Of a stretch of DNA of 64,000 nt, positions 11,335 to 24,784 are shown one piece after another. The position numbers were made by a program, and so were the translations under genes. The notes below the pieces were generated by a model. The model ran no database searches and was not told the origin of the DNA. It was given only the letters and a program-made list of their open reading frames with translations. Source of the stretch: Botrytis cinerea B05.10 (Eukaryota; Ascomycota; Leotiomycetes; Helotiales; Sclerotiniaceae); contig NC_037312.1 of the NCBI RefSeq assembly GCF_000143535.2, forward strand, positions 2,108,001-2,172,000. The letters run 5' to 3'. How positions within the stretch are numbered: the stretch's first letter is position 1; each line of letters begins with the position of its first letter.

Positions 11335-14300
11335 GTAGAACCCCATTTTGGTATTCTTGAGATGTCAGAGTATGATCGGATCCCCAAGACAGAAGCTATG
11401 TCCGTCGTCTGAAGTGTGGTAAGACACCCCGTCCTCGATCGATACCAGGCAGTGAGTATGCCTTGAATCTGGATATGTAACGGACGCTACAGATCTGACG
11501 ATATGGATGCAATTGAACCCAATGTTTAAGGTATACAGGGAAATATGCACACACTCAGTGCCGTGTATGTGAATACAATGATGTATGGATAGTGTTGTGG
11601 TGTTGAAGAATAAGGCTGACTATGATTGAGTGGATGTTCTAGGGGTTCTGTGCAGGACTTTCCTTCATTAATGGCGAGACATGTGTGATTTATTGCAGAG
11701 TCTAATGGTTAGCGTTGAACAAGGATCATGGAGTGATTTCCCGTAGCAGAATTAAGAAGTTGTTTAGATAGGACAATGGCTTGAACCATCTGCAAGTCAT
11801 GAATGCGGCTCTTTGGATATGATGGTGAGCGATGTGTTGGCGTGTGCCGTTGCCAGTGATAATATATCAACATAATTAGGCAAACTCCACCACAGCATGG
11901 GAACGCATAGAAGCGATGATCTTGGATAGCTCGAACGTACCAAATCTCCGTTCTGAGAAACGTCTGCAGATATTGAAATTGTCGATGCAGCGGGGTGGCA
12001 AAAAGAGCTCGCGAGATACCTTGTCCCACTGATCCGGACAAAATATGGGAACATGCCATTGCCATGGGGGCGAGTAAAAAGTTTGCGGACCGCGAGCAGA
12101 GAAAAGAGCCAAGACTCAATGGATACTGTAGCATCATGGATGGATGGCAAAAAAGAAGAGTAAATCTTCAGCGATTGCGGCCTTTTTCCCAGAGAGATCC
12201 GCTGGGTTGGCCGCTAATGCAAAGAAATCGATGGCATTACAAAAGTACCATGGGTCCAAATGCAAGAAAAACGTCAATATTGCTCGCTAGGTCAGGGACG
12301 TAATCCTCCAGAAATTCATCTAATTGTACCTACTATCTACCGATACATTGCTGTCGAATCCTTAGACCCCGAAATGGCTTGTGCTTTCCTTGAGATGGTG
12401 CCATTGAGTGCTTGTTAATACCAAATGTGGAAAGATGAAGGCGTTTCCTGTTCTCGGGATATGTCTCTACTGCCCCGCACTACCACGGTACATTGGGGGT
12501 CGCAAAGGAGAGACGAGAGAAAGAGAGAAAGAGATCGCAACAAGCAACAAGCAGCGCGATTGACGCGGAATGACTGGAGTACGGCTTGACACGAAGTCGG
12601 TGAGCCTTCAGTGCATGAACAGTGGCTGGAATTGACCGGCCTTCATCATCGAGTATTGTGCTTCGATATTTGAGATAGTTGATTCGCGAAGGGATCAAAA
12701 AAAGATGCGAGGCAAAAATCAGCCAGGTCTACCACTAACCGTAAACAAGGTTGTGGTGCGTATGCTTGATGAGTTGGCAGTGCGCTTGACATCTCAGTAG
12801 TAATGATTATATGCCGTTGAAATTGAATATGGTATAACGGTAAAGTATATTAAGCAAAGCGTGAAGATGCCGTAGATCTAGAAGTTAACAAGTCGCTGGT
12901 CGGATGTACTCTAGATGTATGAAGTGTGTACAGAGTAGACGACTCTAGAGTCTGAAGCTGGAGGGAAAAGGGACAAGTTTGGGAAGAATCTTCGTTGATG
13001 GGTCGTGGAATTGAAGCTTTTCCCCCTTGATCCCTCCATGGAACAATCAAACACCGAGAATGTCAAACCACACAAACAACCTGGTGCAGCACAAAGTACA
13101 GAGTACAATAGTCAGTCTTATTAATCGTACTATCTTTCGAAATGTCCAGAATTGCCAGCTTCCTTTTTGGTCTACCGGTTCTCATTTATTTGGAAGGATT
13201 ATGGAAAGGCCCGTCGTACCGTCCCGGACTGAAGATTCAGCCGTTACATTGACCAGGTACTTGGGGGGCATTTTGCACAGTTGGGCGACTGGCAAGCTTC
13301 CCATTGCAATCGAGCGAGCATATGTACCAAGTAAGAATCCTGCAGAATTGCCATTGATCATACCGAGAATGCTACCGTTTGGTGCCAATGCAAGCTCGGA
13401 GACATTAGAATACGGCCGTGAGAAGTTGATCTGACATGGAGGAAGAGATGCATCGAGATTCGAATCGTTCCAATTTGCATCATCTACAGCTACAACTTCC
13501 TCTTGTTCACCCACCACCCAGACCTCGGTTCCGTTCTATTGACCAAAAATAGGTGGCGAGTCGGAAGAAATTGCTCTAGGGGGAAGTAATTGATTCGTAA
13601 ATACGCGATGTGGGTATATGATACAAAAAAGAGTACAGGACAGTGGAAATGGCCTGCAGGTTGCAGCTGTAGCAGTTCTATGCAACTAGCGAGTAAGTGA
13701 AGGGGTTCTTTCTCTCTTTCTCCTCTTGCGAGGGAGAGGGGAAATCACCATGTACGAAGTACCTAGGTACTTCAAGCAACGAAGTGGAATCAAAATGCAT
13801 GTGCGGACAACAATTACTGGAGCTGGAACTTCTACATACAGTATCTAAAGTACAGATCAATAATAGTATCTATCTCCGAAGCTCCCCCAAAGTCGGGAAC
13901 CCTCTCGGATCCTGGATCCATTGATACCGGTACCATGATACGACATGTCCTCAAAAGTCCAACACAACAACACACACAACACACACTTCACATGGTCGAC
14001 CCAACATGTATCGTGTTGCCATATCCACTCCTCACTTGTACAAAAATAACAGAATAGTTGGTGGTACCTTGCGGTGAGCTCATGACGATTCAATGAGACC
14101 GAAAACAGTTGGTAGAACCCGAAAGAACCGACCAATCTTCAATGTGGGGGGTGACCTCGACCACCAGTTTTCCATTCGATCTTCTTGTTATCCCGATAAA
14201 TTGGCGAACCATGAGAAAAAGAACTTCCCCAAAGCATCCACTCTCGGACTCCACTCTCCCACCAGTCTAGTAAAAATCTACTCGGTATCAAAACGGAATA

Positions 14301-14866
14301 AAATGCGAAGGGAGAAATTCATGCACTTCATGCAACTTACCAAGGAGCCCAAGGAGCTACAGTACCTAGCAGCATAGTCTCTTTATGATCTATCATATGG
14401 CTTCCATGTGAAGAGAGATTTAATAAATCCTTCGTTCTTGTCCAGAACTGAACAAACAGTACAGTAACCTTACGATGTATCTCGTAACTGCCACCTGTGT
14501 TGCCATTGGGGCTAATGTATCTCACAAACGCCGCTTGCTTTTAAATCAACACAATTTTCCCGTCACGTTCAACTCTTGACCCTGTTGGCAACAAAGAAGG
14601 AAGGATAACAATCAGGCCATTCTCAAGCTCAGCCACTGCGAAAATGGTAGATTCAATTGGTCGGTCGGTTGGACTTAACTAACGCATCGTTGAATATGTC
14701 TCGCGGGAAAATAGGTTATGTACATCACGTGATATATAAAGTTCACCCCCGTCGCCGACGAAGTGTGAAACTGGCGCCATCCATATATATGCAGACTTTT
14801 CATCCCATAAATACCAATCCCGAGCCAATGTAAATTCAGCCCATATATTCAGAATGTTGGTACGTT
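11335..14866. other. Long gene-free stretch upstream of the dsRBD gene
   Basis: Three and a half kilobases without a recognisable gene, between the 5' end of the dsRBD gene and the 3' end of the farnesyltransferase gene (both minus). The longest frames (for example 13517-13182 minus) show no family signature. It may hold a long 5' leader or non-coding transcript; nothing in the sequence proves either. A palindromic TCACGTGA followed by TATATAA lies at 14725-14739. Confidence 0.4.
14725..14739. promoter_or_regulatory. E-box palindrome TCACGTGA next to TATATAA
   Basis: TCACGTGA (14725-14732) is a perfect palindrome containing CACGTG, the core bound by bHLH factors, and is directly followed by TATATAA. 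The combination resembles a core promoter, but no gene obviously starts nearby. It lies about 130 bases beyond the farnesyltransferase stop codon. Confidence 0.3.
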
Positions 14867-16712
14867 TTAAAAGGTCCCTTTTGAAGCGAAGTATGCCCGT
14901 GTCTCCTCAGCAACGCCCTCTGGTATCACGAAAACCGGGTGGAGAGTCCCCACCCTATCCTCTTCATCATATATCTGTGTTGTCTCAACATAAGGCTCGG
15001 CTGTCCATTGATACGGTGAAACGAGCGTTCCACTCGATTCCGTTTTCTGTGCAGACGTGTTGAAATGCCACTTATGCTGTGCGGAACTAAGACCTGCCAA
15101 AACATAGCATGTGTGATACGAATCAGAGCGACTAAAATAGAAGATCAGCATTCGTGTGGAGCGGAAAAGAAGAGATCGGCTCCTCATGCTTACTGGCTGG
15201 GCTTATCCCTCAATCCACCTCGATTTCCTGTATCCTGACAACAGCAAAGGATGTATCTGATCAAACCGTCGCGGCTGTAGAGATTTACTGAATCTGGATT
15301 CGAGGATGGCCCTTTTTGAGTTTGCTGCGTTGGACCTTCAAGGCACGCTTCCAATAGAGGCCAACATCCTCCAACCCAATGGGAGTAGCACCCGTCGACT
15401 AACTTATTGGTGCGACCTGAGAAGCCGCCTTCCGGCGCATATTGACGTGCTGATAGCCATGAAATAAAGGCTGGCACGTCAAGATACCTAGAAATATTTT
15501 AGCATGGTGATTCGTGGATGATTAGATACACAATTTTAGCCTACTGAGGTATCATGATGTGTGGTTCACCTAAAATACACAAACAGCCTAATGCTAAGAA
15601 CGCATACGCGCCATGGGCTTCGACATTAGGTCGAGCACCTATACCGCCCTCAAATGTTTGACCTATTCAATTAGCACACGCTTTAATTTCTTCTTTGTTT
15701 TGAACATACATCTCGAGATCCATTCTGGGAGTCCATCGATGAAAGTGGTATAGTTCGAAGATCTCGCGGGAGCATCTTGAGGAAGATCGAGAGGTAAACT
15801 CAGGAGTGTAATGAGAATCAGAGCACAATATGCACCACTTTGAAAAGTATCAGTATCCCGTCCTCCATCGTCCTACTTTCGGAAGACTTACCGAATATCT
15901 TCCTCGCCACCCACGGCCATTCTAAACCCCCCAGTAGACATCTTCAAGTCACCTAGCCATTTCCACATCGCCTTGCGATCAATGATATCTAACGCTTCTT
16001 GTCCACCTACCATGGAAATCGATAGAACATTTGCATAGGTAGTAGCCAAATGCGACATCTGACCATTTCCTCCACCAAACCCTCCAGTCGCATTCTGTAT
16101 GGGGCGACATGTTGCAATAATCTTTTCTCGATATGATGATACATCCTGACCCAAGGTCGAGAGACCAGCCAACGCCCAGTAGAACATCCATGGTCTGCTT
16201 GCATCCGCAGCGACATATGCCGAGGGCAGCTTTTGTAGATTCTTATGAAGGAATTGAATATGCTTTTTTCGACTCAGATGTGGAACCCCATATGGATTGT
16301 AAGTCAATCCAGCTTCTTTTCCCGAGAGAAAAGGAAGACATTCTTGAATGGTTTGATCTTGAAGGTGAGATGTCTGAGTCTGCAACTGATCGTGGAGTAG
16401 GGGATACCGCGTGAAGGTATCGGGAATCATATTTATAAAAGCCTCCGCTGTGATTGGTCGGGATGAGCCGTAGACAATATCTTCATCAGTTTCACCCTCA
16501 GTATCTGCTTGCGATGATGGAGATTCTTCTATGATAAAACCAGGTGTTTGTGGTTGCTTTTCTAGTGAATCATCATCATATAAAAGTTGATCTAGTTTGC
16601 TGGAAGGAGATAGAGATGAAGACTTTTTATTCGAGCCTTTCTTCTCTTCCATTGCACGTCGATTAAACTTCACACTGTGGTGAGGCTTCTTTCCTTTGAT
16701 GATGAAAGTCAT
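14867..16712 (-). CDS. ram1: Protein farnesyltransferase beta subunit (Ram1-like)
   Basis: This is the catalytic subunit that, with the alpha subunit, attaches farnesyl to the Cys of CaaX proteins such as Ras and fungal pheromones, in the cytosol. Exons 16712-15892, 15837-15710, 15662-15545, 15487-15194 and 15131-14867 join to 541 residues. The prenyltransferase alpha-alpha barrel repeats are visible: RPWMFYWALAGL, GGFGGGNGQMSHLATTYA, GGFRMAVGGEEDIR, FEGGIGARPNVEAHGAYAF, GGFSGRTNKLVDGCYSHW. The zinc ligands of the family are all present: Asp387 and Cys389 in DGCYSHW, and His460 in SDSYHTCY. The first 100 residues are a Ser/Asp/Glu-rich extension that looks disordered. Each exon junction keeps frame and each intron has GT..AG ends. 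Confidence 0.9.
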
Positions 16713-19544
16713 GTGGGTTGGATGTTTTTTTGTCTAAGATTCAAGGAATACAGTGGTCTTCCATCGTGATTCGCTGTTGGTCTTGACCATTGTTTTACTG
16801 AATTGATGCTTCGAGGTTGACCAGGTCAGTGCTCGCTTACAAAAATTCTTACCACCAGAGCCAAAGAAGGCTACCGAAGCACCATTGCCGATTTAGATTC
16901 TTTGTGCTCACAATTCGATTGAAGATGCAATGCAAGCAAACAAGCAACGTTCCATACGTCTTCTACGATTGTTCCAAAGATCCAAAATGTAATTCTGTTG
17001 CAACACATTTACATTCACATTTACATTCACATTTGCATTTGCATTTGCGTTTACATTTACGAAATGCAAGTTGCCGTAAGGCGAGACTGCAAGCAAGTCA
17101 AATCTCTCGATTTTGATAAATTGGGCTGTCATCCTTCGGCCATGGCCGACCTATGATTACTGGTGACACGGTGCCATTTTGCCCAAAGCATGTATCTGCA
17201 GACGCTGGATGCCAGCTAGGGCTCTAATTCGTTCGGTAGTCTGATCAATTCTACTACCTGCTGCTCCTCTGCTCGTAACACATCAAATCCGCATCATAAA
17301 GTACAATGTCGAAGGATGTATGTAACTTGGGGACAGTGGCAAAGAGTTGTTGATGGCCCAAGGGAAGATTTGAAGGAACAGGAAAAAGAGAGTATCACAC
17401 ACAGAACATGATATGAACACTCTTTTCCGACACTGACAAATATCCCATCTCATAACAAGAACGTTTCACTACCTAACATGGGGCGCGATATGCGAGGAAT
17501 ATGTCGGCATGCGCTGATTTGCAGAACGTTTTCGGATTAACCAATAACGATAACCGAAAGGAAATGCATCCGCTGCAGGCGTATGGTGTTGAGGCGTTTT
17601 TGCATGAATTTCGATATGCAGCTGTCGGAGGGATGGGCCGTTCTATTAGAGGATAGGATACGAGGAATTTTTAATCAAGAAGCCATCGTGGGTTACACTG
17701 CTTGAACAACACCTGCTCAATCCATACATTTTGTACATGAAAGTAGTAGGTCTTTGTGCCAAGTTAATGATGAAATTGCGAAACGATGAGGGGAAGGAGG
17801 GGTGGGAATGAGGGGCATAAATGTTAATCGCATATGGCGGCTGTTTGTTGATTGCTTCTTTATCTTATCATACAATCTCCGTACCTGGTGGTGTCTCAGA
17901 TCTCGTTGGCACGTTGGCAAGGTCCACCAGTAATTCATCTATGTGGCACGAATGTATACACATATTGTGCCAGACAGGATAGTTGAGGTATTCTCAATCC
18001 GATGTTGTTTCGATAGAGGGCATTTGTGAAATGCCGGTAGATTTCTAGCTAGACACGGGAGGGTTGTACATGGCGAACGTAAGCAGCATAGCGTCAATGA
18101 TTGACGAAGATCATCTATTATCACTCCGATAAGAATTGATTGCAGTTGAGGTTGAATTGAGTTTATTGCAGGACGGGATCCCCTGGCTCACTGCTACCTC
18201 AATGTTGCAGCTCTGACGCCTCCTTCGTGTAGAACACATCGAAATGAGATAGAAACTTACAGTCGATGTAAGGTAGCGAATCCTCGTTTGATTACTGTAC
18301 ATGTAAGTAAATGAAGTGGTGGTCACCATCGTACAATAATCTTCCAGGTCCCATCACTGATACACAGGACAACTGAGCGGATCATACATTCAGCGTTCTT
18401 GTAGAGTCAGTTCTTGAGGTTTGACAACGCGTGAAACAAAGTTTAGACCGAATTGGATTTTTCTGGATTGTGATAGCTCGGATGCTAAGCTCACTCTACC
18501 CTCTCGGGTCTAGGCGAAAGATCTGACATGCCGAAGCCAAAAAGAGAGACGTGCACACACAACAAACGAGGGGATTTTGAAGAAATTTGAGAAAAACTTC
18601 GTAGGGAGAGGCAGAGAGGGTCCAGGGGACCATCTTATCATCTTTTGGCGTCGTGGATGTGGGAAAGGGTTTAAAAAAAGTATACAGATCCGAGAGATAT
18701 TGATTGGCGGAGCAACCATTGAGTCAAAATGGAGACCTCAGCCATCTCAATTGGAGATTCCAAAGTCTTTAGTCGGATGTCCAGAACCCTTTCTAGCAAT
18801 CGCCACTGAAATCATTCGATCTCGTCTACTCCGTCCATGTAGCGTTCGGGAATCCATTTCATGATTTGTTGTTCAGTAGATTTTCATGTACTGTACGGAG
18901 TACTATTGACAGGTGTTGTTCTTGACTCAAATTAGTGGTAGGTAGGTAAGGAAAGCCTAGCACCCGCTATTATATAGCTGTTGTTTTAGGTACTGCGCCG
19001 CTAATTCGAGCATCCATCGTAGCTACTCACAGGCTATTTCTCCACTTCCCTAACTTCCAGCCCCTCTTGAAAAAATAGAGGGTTAACTTACAGTGGTAGC
19101 CCACTAAGTATCAAGCTACGCTGAGTCTTAAGACTCCTTCCAATCACTATTGCCTGTTATTTTCATGGGTGAGCCCTGGAAAATCCTCTGTCTTCCAGGG
19201 ACTTCACCAAAATCTACCAAAGAAATCGAATCCATTGGACACATGACTTCTTTGCTCGCAGTAGTCTCATGCTGCCCCATGCAGTGAGAAGACGCTTGTG
19301 GCTCCAGCCGTCACACCTGATTCGGCGAAGGCTTGCCAGTGGGCTCAAAATGGCTGGGGTCGTATAAGTTTGCCGAATTCCCACACCGCTCCTTATGTGG
19401 ATCCTACCCTCACTCTACGAACTTCTACTACCAATAGGCCACACACCGACTAACATCGTGAGGTTTTCCTCTTCTTCAAAGAGCGGTGTCTTCGACCCTC
19501 TTTCTTACAATACTATTGACCATTCCAACAAGCAATCCGCGACA
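16713..19544. other. Intergenic between divergent genes
   Basis: Upstream regions of the farnesyltransferase gene (-) and the zinc-cluster regulator gene (+). No gene is recognised. A hexamer-like repeat (ACATTC/ACATTT/GCATTT) lies at about 17007-17055. An in-frame ATG at 19395 would extend the regulator by 50 residues. Confidence 0.45.
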
Positions 19545-21970
19545 ATGAGCTCAAATCTTGACTTCTCGCCAGAAGGTCTATTAGACCTTTCGTTCGAGCA
19601 ACGTGACCCACGATACCAATTTACCAATATGACTACGCGTTCGACTTGGCCACTGCCGTTGGATATGGCCTCAGGAGGATCTGACGACCGACGGGAAACT
19701 TCGCCAGGACATAGTGGACACCAACAGTATCAAACCGGACATCATCATAATTCTCCCACGTTATTGACAGATTGGCCGATACACCAACAACCTCAGCATT
19801 TGTCACCCCAGCAACTTTCCCCTCAGCAACTGTCGCAATTTATCCCGGATAACTCGTTGATGGGACCACAATATACGTTTGGCAGCCCGTATCAGACTTC
19901 ACCTCTCGACTATGGCTTACCTGCAACCACACAAGCAGCTCTCGAAGCCAGTCTCCAGATGGAAGCTCCATTCAACGGACTCGCACAAACGGTTGAGGCA
20001 CAGGCGAATCAATGGCAGGATTGGCATGAATTCGAGTATGCGATGAATTTTACCTCGAACCATGGAATTCCAAGTATCGGACGACAAAGTCTGGGAAGCA
20101 ACTCACCGACGGGTACCTACTTGGAAGTGCTCTCGTTACCCAGTTCGAGTAGCGATCACGGATGGTCGACAGTCGATACGTACCAGGATTTCAACACCTA
20201 CCAGCAAGCGCAAAACCAAGCAATTTTCAACCCCGGTCAGACACTGCATTTGCGAAGTCACTCGGATTCATCGCAATCCGATGGTCATCAATCGATCGAT
20301 ACGTTTGGTAGTTTTGAGGATTTGTCAGGATACCCATATTCGCCGTACTCACCGGGCTCGGATAGCTATTTGGATGTGACGGGTGGACATAGGAATTGTT
20401 TCCACGGCGAAGCACACCACCACAGTCACGATATTATCAGCCCCGCGGCGGCCGTTCCCCCGCAACCCATCCAAGCTCCATCTACAAAATCCACCGCTGC
20501 TTCCACGACTTCCAACCGTACCTCCCCATCCGGCACCTCCTCGCCTCCCGCGAGACGCAACTCCGCACCCCGCAAGAGCCCCACGGCCAAAGCCACCAAA
20601 CCGGTCATCCGCCGCACCTCCAACGGAAAGAAGGATGCCCCAACCGAGAAGCGCGTGGGACGAAGACGCGGCCCCTTATTACCAGAGCAGCGCAAACAAG
20701 CTAGCGAGATAAGGAAATTGCGAGCCTGTCTCCGCTGTAAATTCTTGAAGAAGACGTGCGATAAGGGTGAGCCCTGCGCGGGATGTCAGCCCTCGCATGC
20801 TCGTTTGTGGCAGGTGCCGTGTACGCGTATCGATATCAAGGATATTGGTTACTTCATGAAGGACTGGAAGGCGGATTATGAACGTCACGTGGGGAGAGGT
20901 GTGTCTGTTTATAATATCAAGGGGTTCTCGCAAAAGGAGGAGTTGCTTTGGATCACTCATGGATATGGATTCGCTCTGCCGATTATGGCGAGAGAGGTTT
21001 ATGTGAGTGATGATAGTTGCTTTAATGTCGACTGGGTTGAGGGTGATCACGAAGAGCCCATTGAGTTTGAAACTCGCACGGAAAGAATGTCTGCTGGTTC
21101 TGAAGGTGTCTCGAATGAAGCATTATCGGAGTACCTCGACAAACACATTGATGGACCTTTTGAAGAATTCATCGATGAGTACTTTGAGGGCACCCCATTC
21201 ATTACCGAGATCTTGAAGACTGCTCACCGCTACTACATGAAAGAGAAGGTTTCCGTCGTCCGCAAGGCGCTGAAACTCGTTCTTGCCTACAACCTCACCT
21301 TACATGTTACCATGGTCGAGCAAAGAGGAGACGAGCACCCAATGGAAGGAATCATTGACGACGAGGACTCCAAATTCAACGGAAAGGTCGTCGCCCCCGT
21401 CATGATCAATTTCCAAATCAAATGTGCCCTTGCCGACATGTGGCGCGAACTCCAAAAGGAGATTCTCGAAGAATTGTCCTCGCTATACTCTAGCGTTTAC
21501 AGTGGCGACAGACTCAAGAACTGGCCTACCATCTTCATGCTTGCATCGATTCTTCTCGCCGTGTGGGAGGAAATGCAATTCGATTGCCACTACCGCGTTC
21601 CCGATCAAGCAGCCGTCAACAAATTCTGCAACGATATGGAAACCACCCCAGTAGGCGTCATCGTCGGATTATTCCACGCCATTTCTCAGAAACTCCCTGC
21701 GTTTACCGATTGGGAAACTAGAAGACATGGTCAGCTCCTCAACAACAACGTTGCTGTCTGCGAAGCCATGACTGAAATGAGAGGTCACGTAACCAAGCAT
21801 GGTTTGTCCCCCACCCCCTCTCTCTCACCCACTCTGCAAAAAATAACGAAACTAACCCACCCCCTCTAGAATCCTATCTCAAAACCCGACCTGACGCAAA
21901 ATTCGACCGTCGAGACTTCGACTGTCTCTCCAACAAATTCCTCTCCAAACTCGTCATTCGCGCAAATTAA
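19545..21970 (+). CDS. Zinc-cluster (C6-type) transcription regulator with atypical spacing
   Basis: Exons 19545-21801 and 21870-21970 (intron with ACTAAC branch site) give 785 residues. I prefer ATG 19545 (MSSNLDFSPEGLLDLSFEQ). The frame is also open from ATG 19395. Residues 1-390 are Gln/Ser/Pro/His-rich and probably disordered, with HLSPQQLSPQQLSQ. A basic Ser/Thr/Pro stretch precedes the cluster (KKDAPTEKRVGRRRG). The zinc cluster is RACLRCKFLKKTC, DKGEPCAGC, then VPC: Cys395, 398, 405, 411, 414 and 426. The spacing to the last Cys (11 residues) is longer than the usual 6-8. After it comes a long, mostly helical C-terminal region without the common fungal_trans motifs. It is likely nuclear and DNA-binding. 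Target genes cannot be told from sequence. Confidence 0.75.
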
Positions 21971-22338
21971 TCAACGGATCCATCTCTCCATCATCATATC
22001 ATGTATCATGATGTCCCATGATCGATCCTTCTCCTCATCTCTCATTTGCAAATATATACCTCTCTCCCTCACCATATGCTATATAACCCCCAATTGCATA
22101 CACACACCCACCCACCCTGTACAGATTTGTTACCGGTCCGTCTCCGGTCTGCGGTAACAAGATAACGAATTCAATGCTCTTCATGACCAACCATCCATGA
22201 CATGATATGAAAAAAAGAAAAACGATTGCAGGAATATGTTTTTCCCCTTTTCTCTCTCTCTCTCTTCTCTTTCCCTCTTTCTCATACTCCGCATCGCGTC
22301 TCATCACGAGGTGGAGGATCTCGGAAATGCACAAGCGA

Positions 22339-22339
22339 G

Positions 22340-22366
<27 letters not shown>
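22339..22366. repeat. (GAAA)n microsatellite
   Basis: Seven uninterrupted GAAA-type units on the plus strand, flanked by GATAGACAGACAG. It lies in a 100-base purine-rich block facing a (CT)n block at 22251-22275. Confidence 0.85.
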
Positions 22367-22370
<4 letters not shown>

Positions 22371-22634
22371 CAGACAGAAAAGACGAAACAACGAACGAAT
22401 GAAAAGAAATAATTTGTTAATTTCCTATTTTTTTGATTTTTTGGTCCGCGGCATAGCGTTTGGGTTGTCATTTTATTTTCATTTTCAATTTTTCAATTTT
22501 TCATTTCTTTCCAATCTTTTATCATCACCACCATCACCAAACATCCTCAACAAGCAAAAAGTTTCCTCCCTCCCTCTCTCTCTCTCACTCACTCCCAACG
22601 ACCCCCCTTAACGAAACAAACGAAACATGTTTAA

Positions 22635-22652
22635 TTTTTTTTTTTTTTTTTT
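22635..22652. repeat. Poly-T run (18)
   Basis: Eighteen consecutive T on the plus strand within an AT-rich intergenic zone. Confidence 0.85.
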
Positions 22653-24784
22653 CTCTCTTGCTACATATGTATGTATGATCCGAGTTTCCCATCTCGATCT
22701 CACATCGTTGCAAACCAGAAAAGAAAGAAAGAAAAAAAAATCCAAACATTTAACGAAGATCATGGAATTTAAAGAAAGAAAAAGGAACTCTTTTTAACGT
22801 TTTACATGAACATGTTTTTTTTTTATATCCGATTTTACGTTTCCCTTTTCTCTCTCTCTTTTTTTTCTCTCTCTTCCCAACCTCTTTCTCGTGGAATAAA
22901 TAAATGGGCGAATGGATGGACGGAAGGACGGAGAGGGTATGCAAATTCATGTTCGTTTTTTTTTATTTTTAAAACCCATTTATTCTTATTTGGCTCTCAC
23001 CTCGTCCATCTCACATCTTGTTATTTATCAACTATTTTTACTGGACCTGAGAAAGAGAAATTCTCCAAAGCGTTGTTATGTATTCAAAAGAAGGCAGAAG
23101 AAATGATCGAAGTAACTGCCGAAATATGAACCCTCTATGAAAAGATTATTATTTTTTATTTTGGCATGGCGTGCATTGAAACTTTTTTATTACTATTATC
23201 TCTTTATTTTTGGGGGTTTTCTTATGGGATGGGGAGTTTTCAATTGGGCGTGCTGCGATGGGATGAATTGAAATGAGAGATGGGCGAAGAGCAATAGCGC
23301 GAGCGAGGGGTGTTTTTTTTAAAGCTGCGAGGGGGAGAAAGAGATGTATGGAGAAAGAGGGGGGGCAAGGAGGAGGAGGATGTGTATACGAAGTTATTAG
23401 TTGCCAGACGCAAGAAAGGCATTTTTATACATTGGGGGAAAGGGTCGTAGATAAAAACACCAAAATTTCAAGCCTTTTTCACTTGGTGAACACTTAAGAT
23501 TTTTGAAAATAGATACCTTTGATGTGCTTGCTATTGCTGTATGTTTCTCCTGAGATTTAGATGTGGACGCTCATTTTGAGATGCAAGCTTTGAATAGACA
23601 CTTGATCATGTAGGTTGGATTTGGTACCTGCTCGTATACTTGGAAAATACCTTCACTTTGTATAATGAGGACTTGCTTGGGTTTATCTTCGGTGCTCTCT
23701 CGGATGCAAGATGCTGACTCTTGCGTTCTTTTGTATGCACGCGGTTATCACCGACCAGGGGAATCGAAAAGATGGAGTTAAGCTTTGGAACTGATCGGAT
23801 GAAAAGATCTGATGGTTTTTGGGGGGGGGTTTTTTGGAAAGAATTTACATTTCTGCTAGTTTCTCAGTGAGGCGTTGAATAATTGAGTCGAGAGGCAAGG
23901 CCAGATCTAGAATTCACGAGACGAGCGGAATTTTACATACGTAGCCCATTCCTTTCAAGAAGAGGTCACATTTGAGGCCCTATCAATGCAGACGTGGGTG
24001 GAATGGCTGTAAACTTAGCCGGCAACTTCAAGAGTGTCTACAGAGGAGGATGGGTGTGTTCATTCTCTCATCTTCTCGTCAGTGTTGCATCCATTGCCGA
24101 CTTACAAGACAGATTCGGAGTTTTGACCGGTGTCCCAAGGTGTTCTCTTCGGAAAGAGTTTGTATCTCCGAGACCTCATCGGGGTTTCCAGTAACAGTTC
24201 CAGTTCCAGTTCCAGTTCCAGATACACAGATGAAAAATCATACGTCCATTCCCTCTTTGAACCTTGGAAATGGGTCAGCTGCTGACCAAGTGTACCAAGA
24301 AAAAGGATTTATTTATGTAGGAGGATGCACACTGTTTCTCTGCTTTTGTATTGCGTTGTCCAATTTATGCACCTGCATTTGCGATCCGGATTGGGCGGTC
24401 ATGGACAAGGACAGGCAGATATTGATGGTTGAGTGGTTGAGTGATTGAGTGACCACCGTGGACCCATTTGCTATTTGATTGCAAGAATCAGGGATGTTGG
24501 TGCCATCTCCCAATTTCTTAATCTTCTATCCTTTTATCTTTTATCGTGATTGGCATCGGGATTGCAATATTGAGCATGGAAATGACGTATCATTTATCAG
24601 CGGAAACCCTTTTTATAGATTCTGACGGTTTGGAAAGCAAGGTAAAGTTTGGATTGTGCGATAACGTGCTGCTACTTGCTAGTGGATTGCGAGGTATTCT
24701 ATGCAGGAGTCTGAAACGGAAAGTGCATCGGATTGTGTACAACTGGCAGTTTGGGCAGGAAGGGGCAGACACATTTAAGCATTG

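Noticed and set aside
13182..13517. 111-codon minus frame in the long gene-free stretch
   Set aside because: It looks weakly protein-like but has no recognisable domain, no extension by plausible splicing and a competing frame on the other strand.
23972..24448. 158-codon plus-strand frame with Val-Pro repeat
   Set aside because: The repeat comes from CAGTTC hexamers, and the rest has no family resemblance, signal peptide or codon pattern like the real genes nearby.
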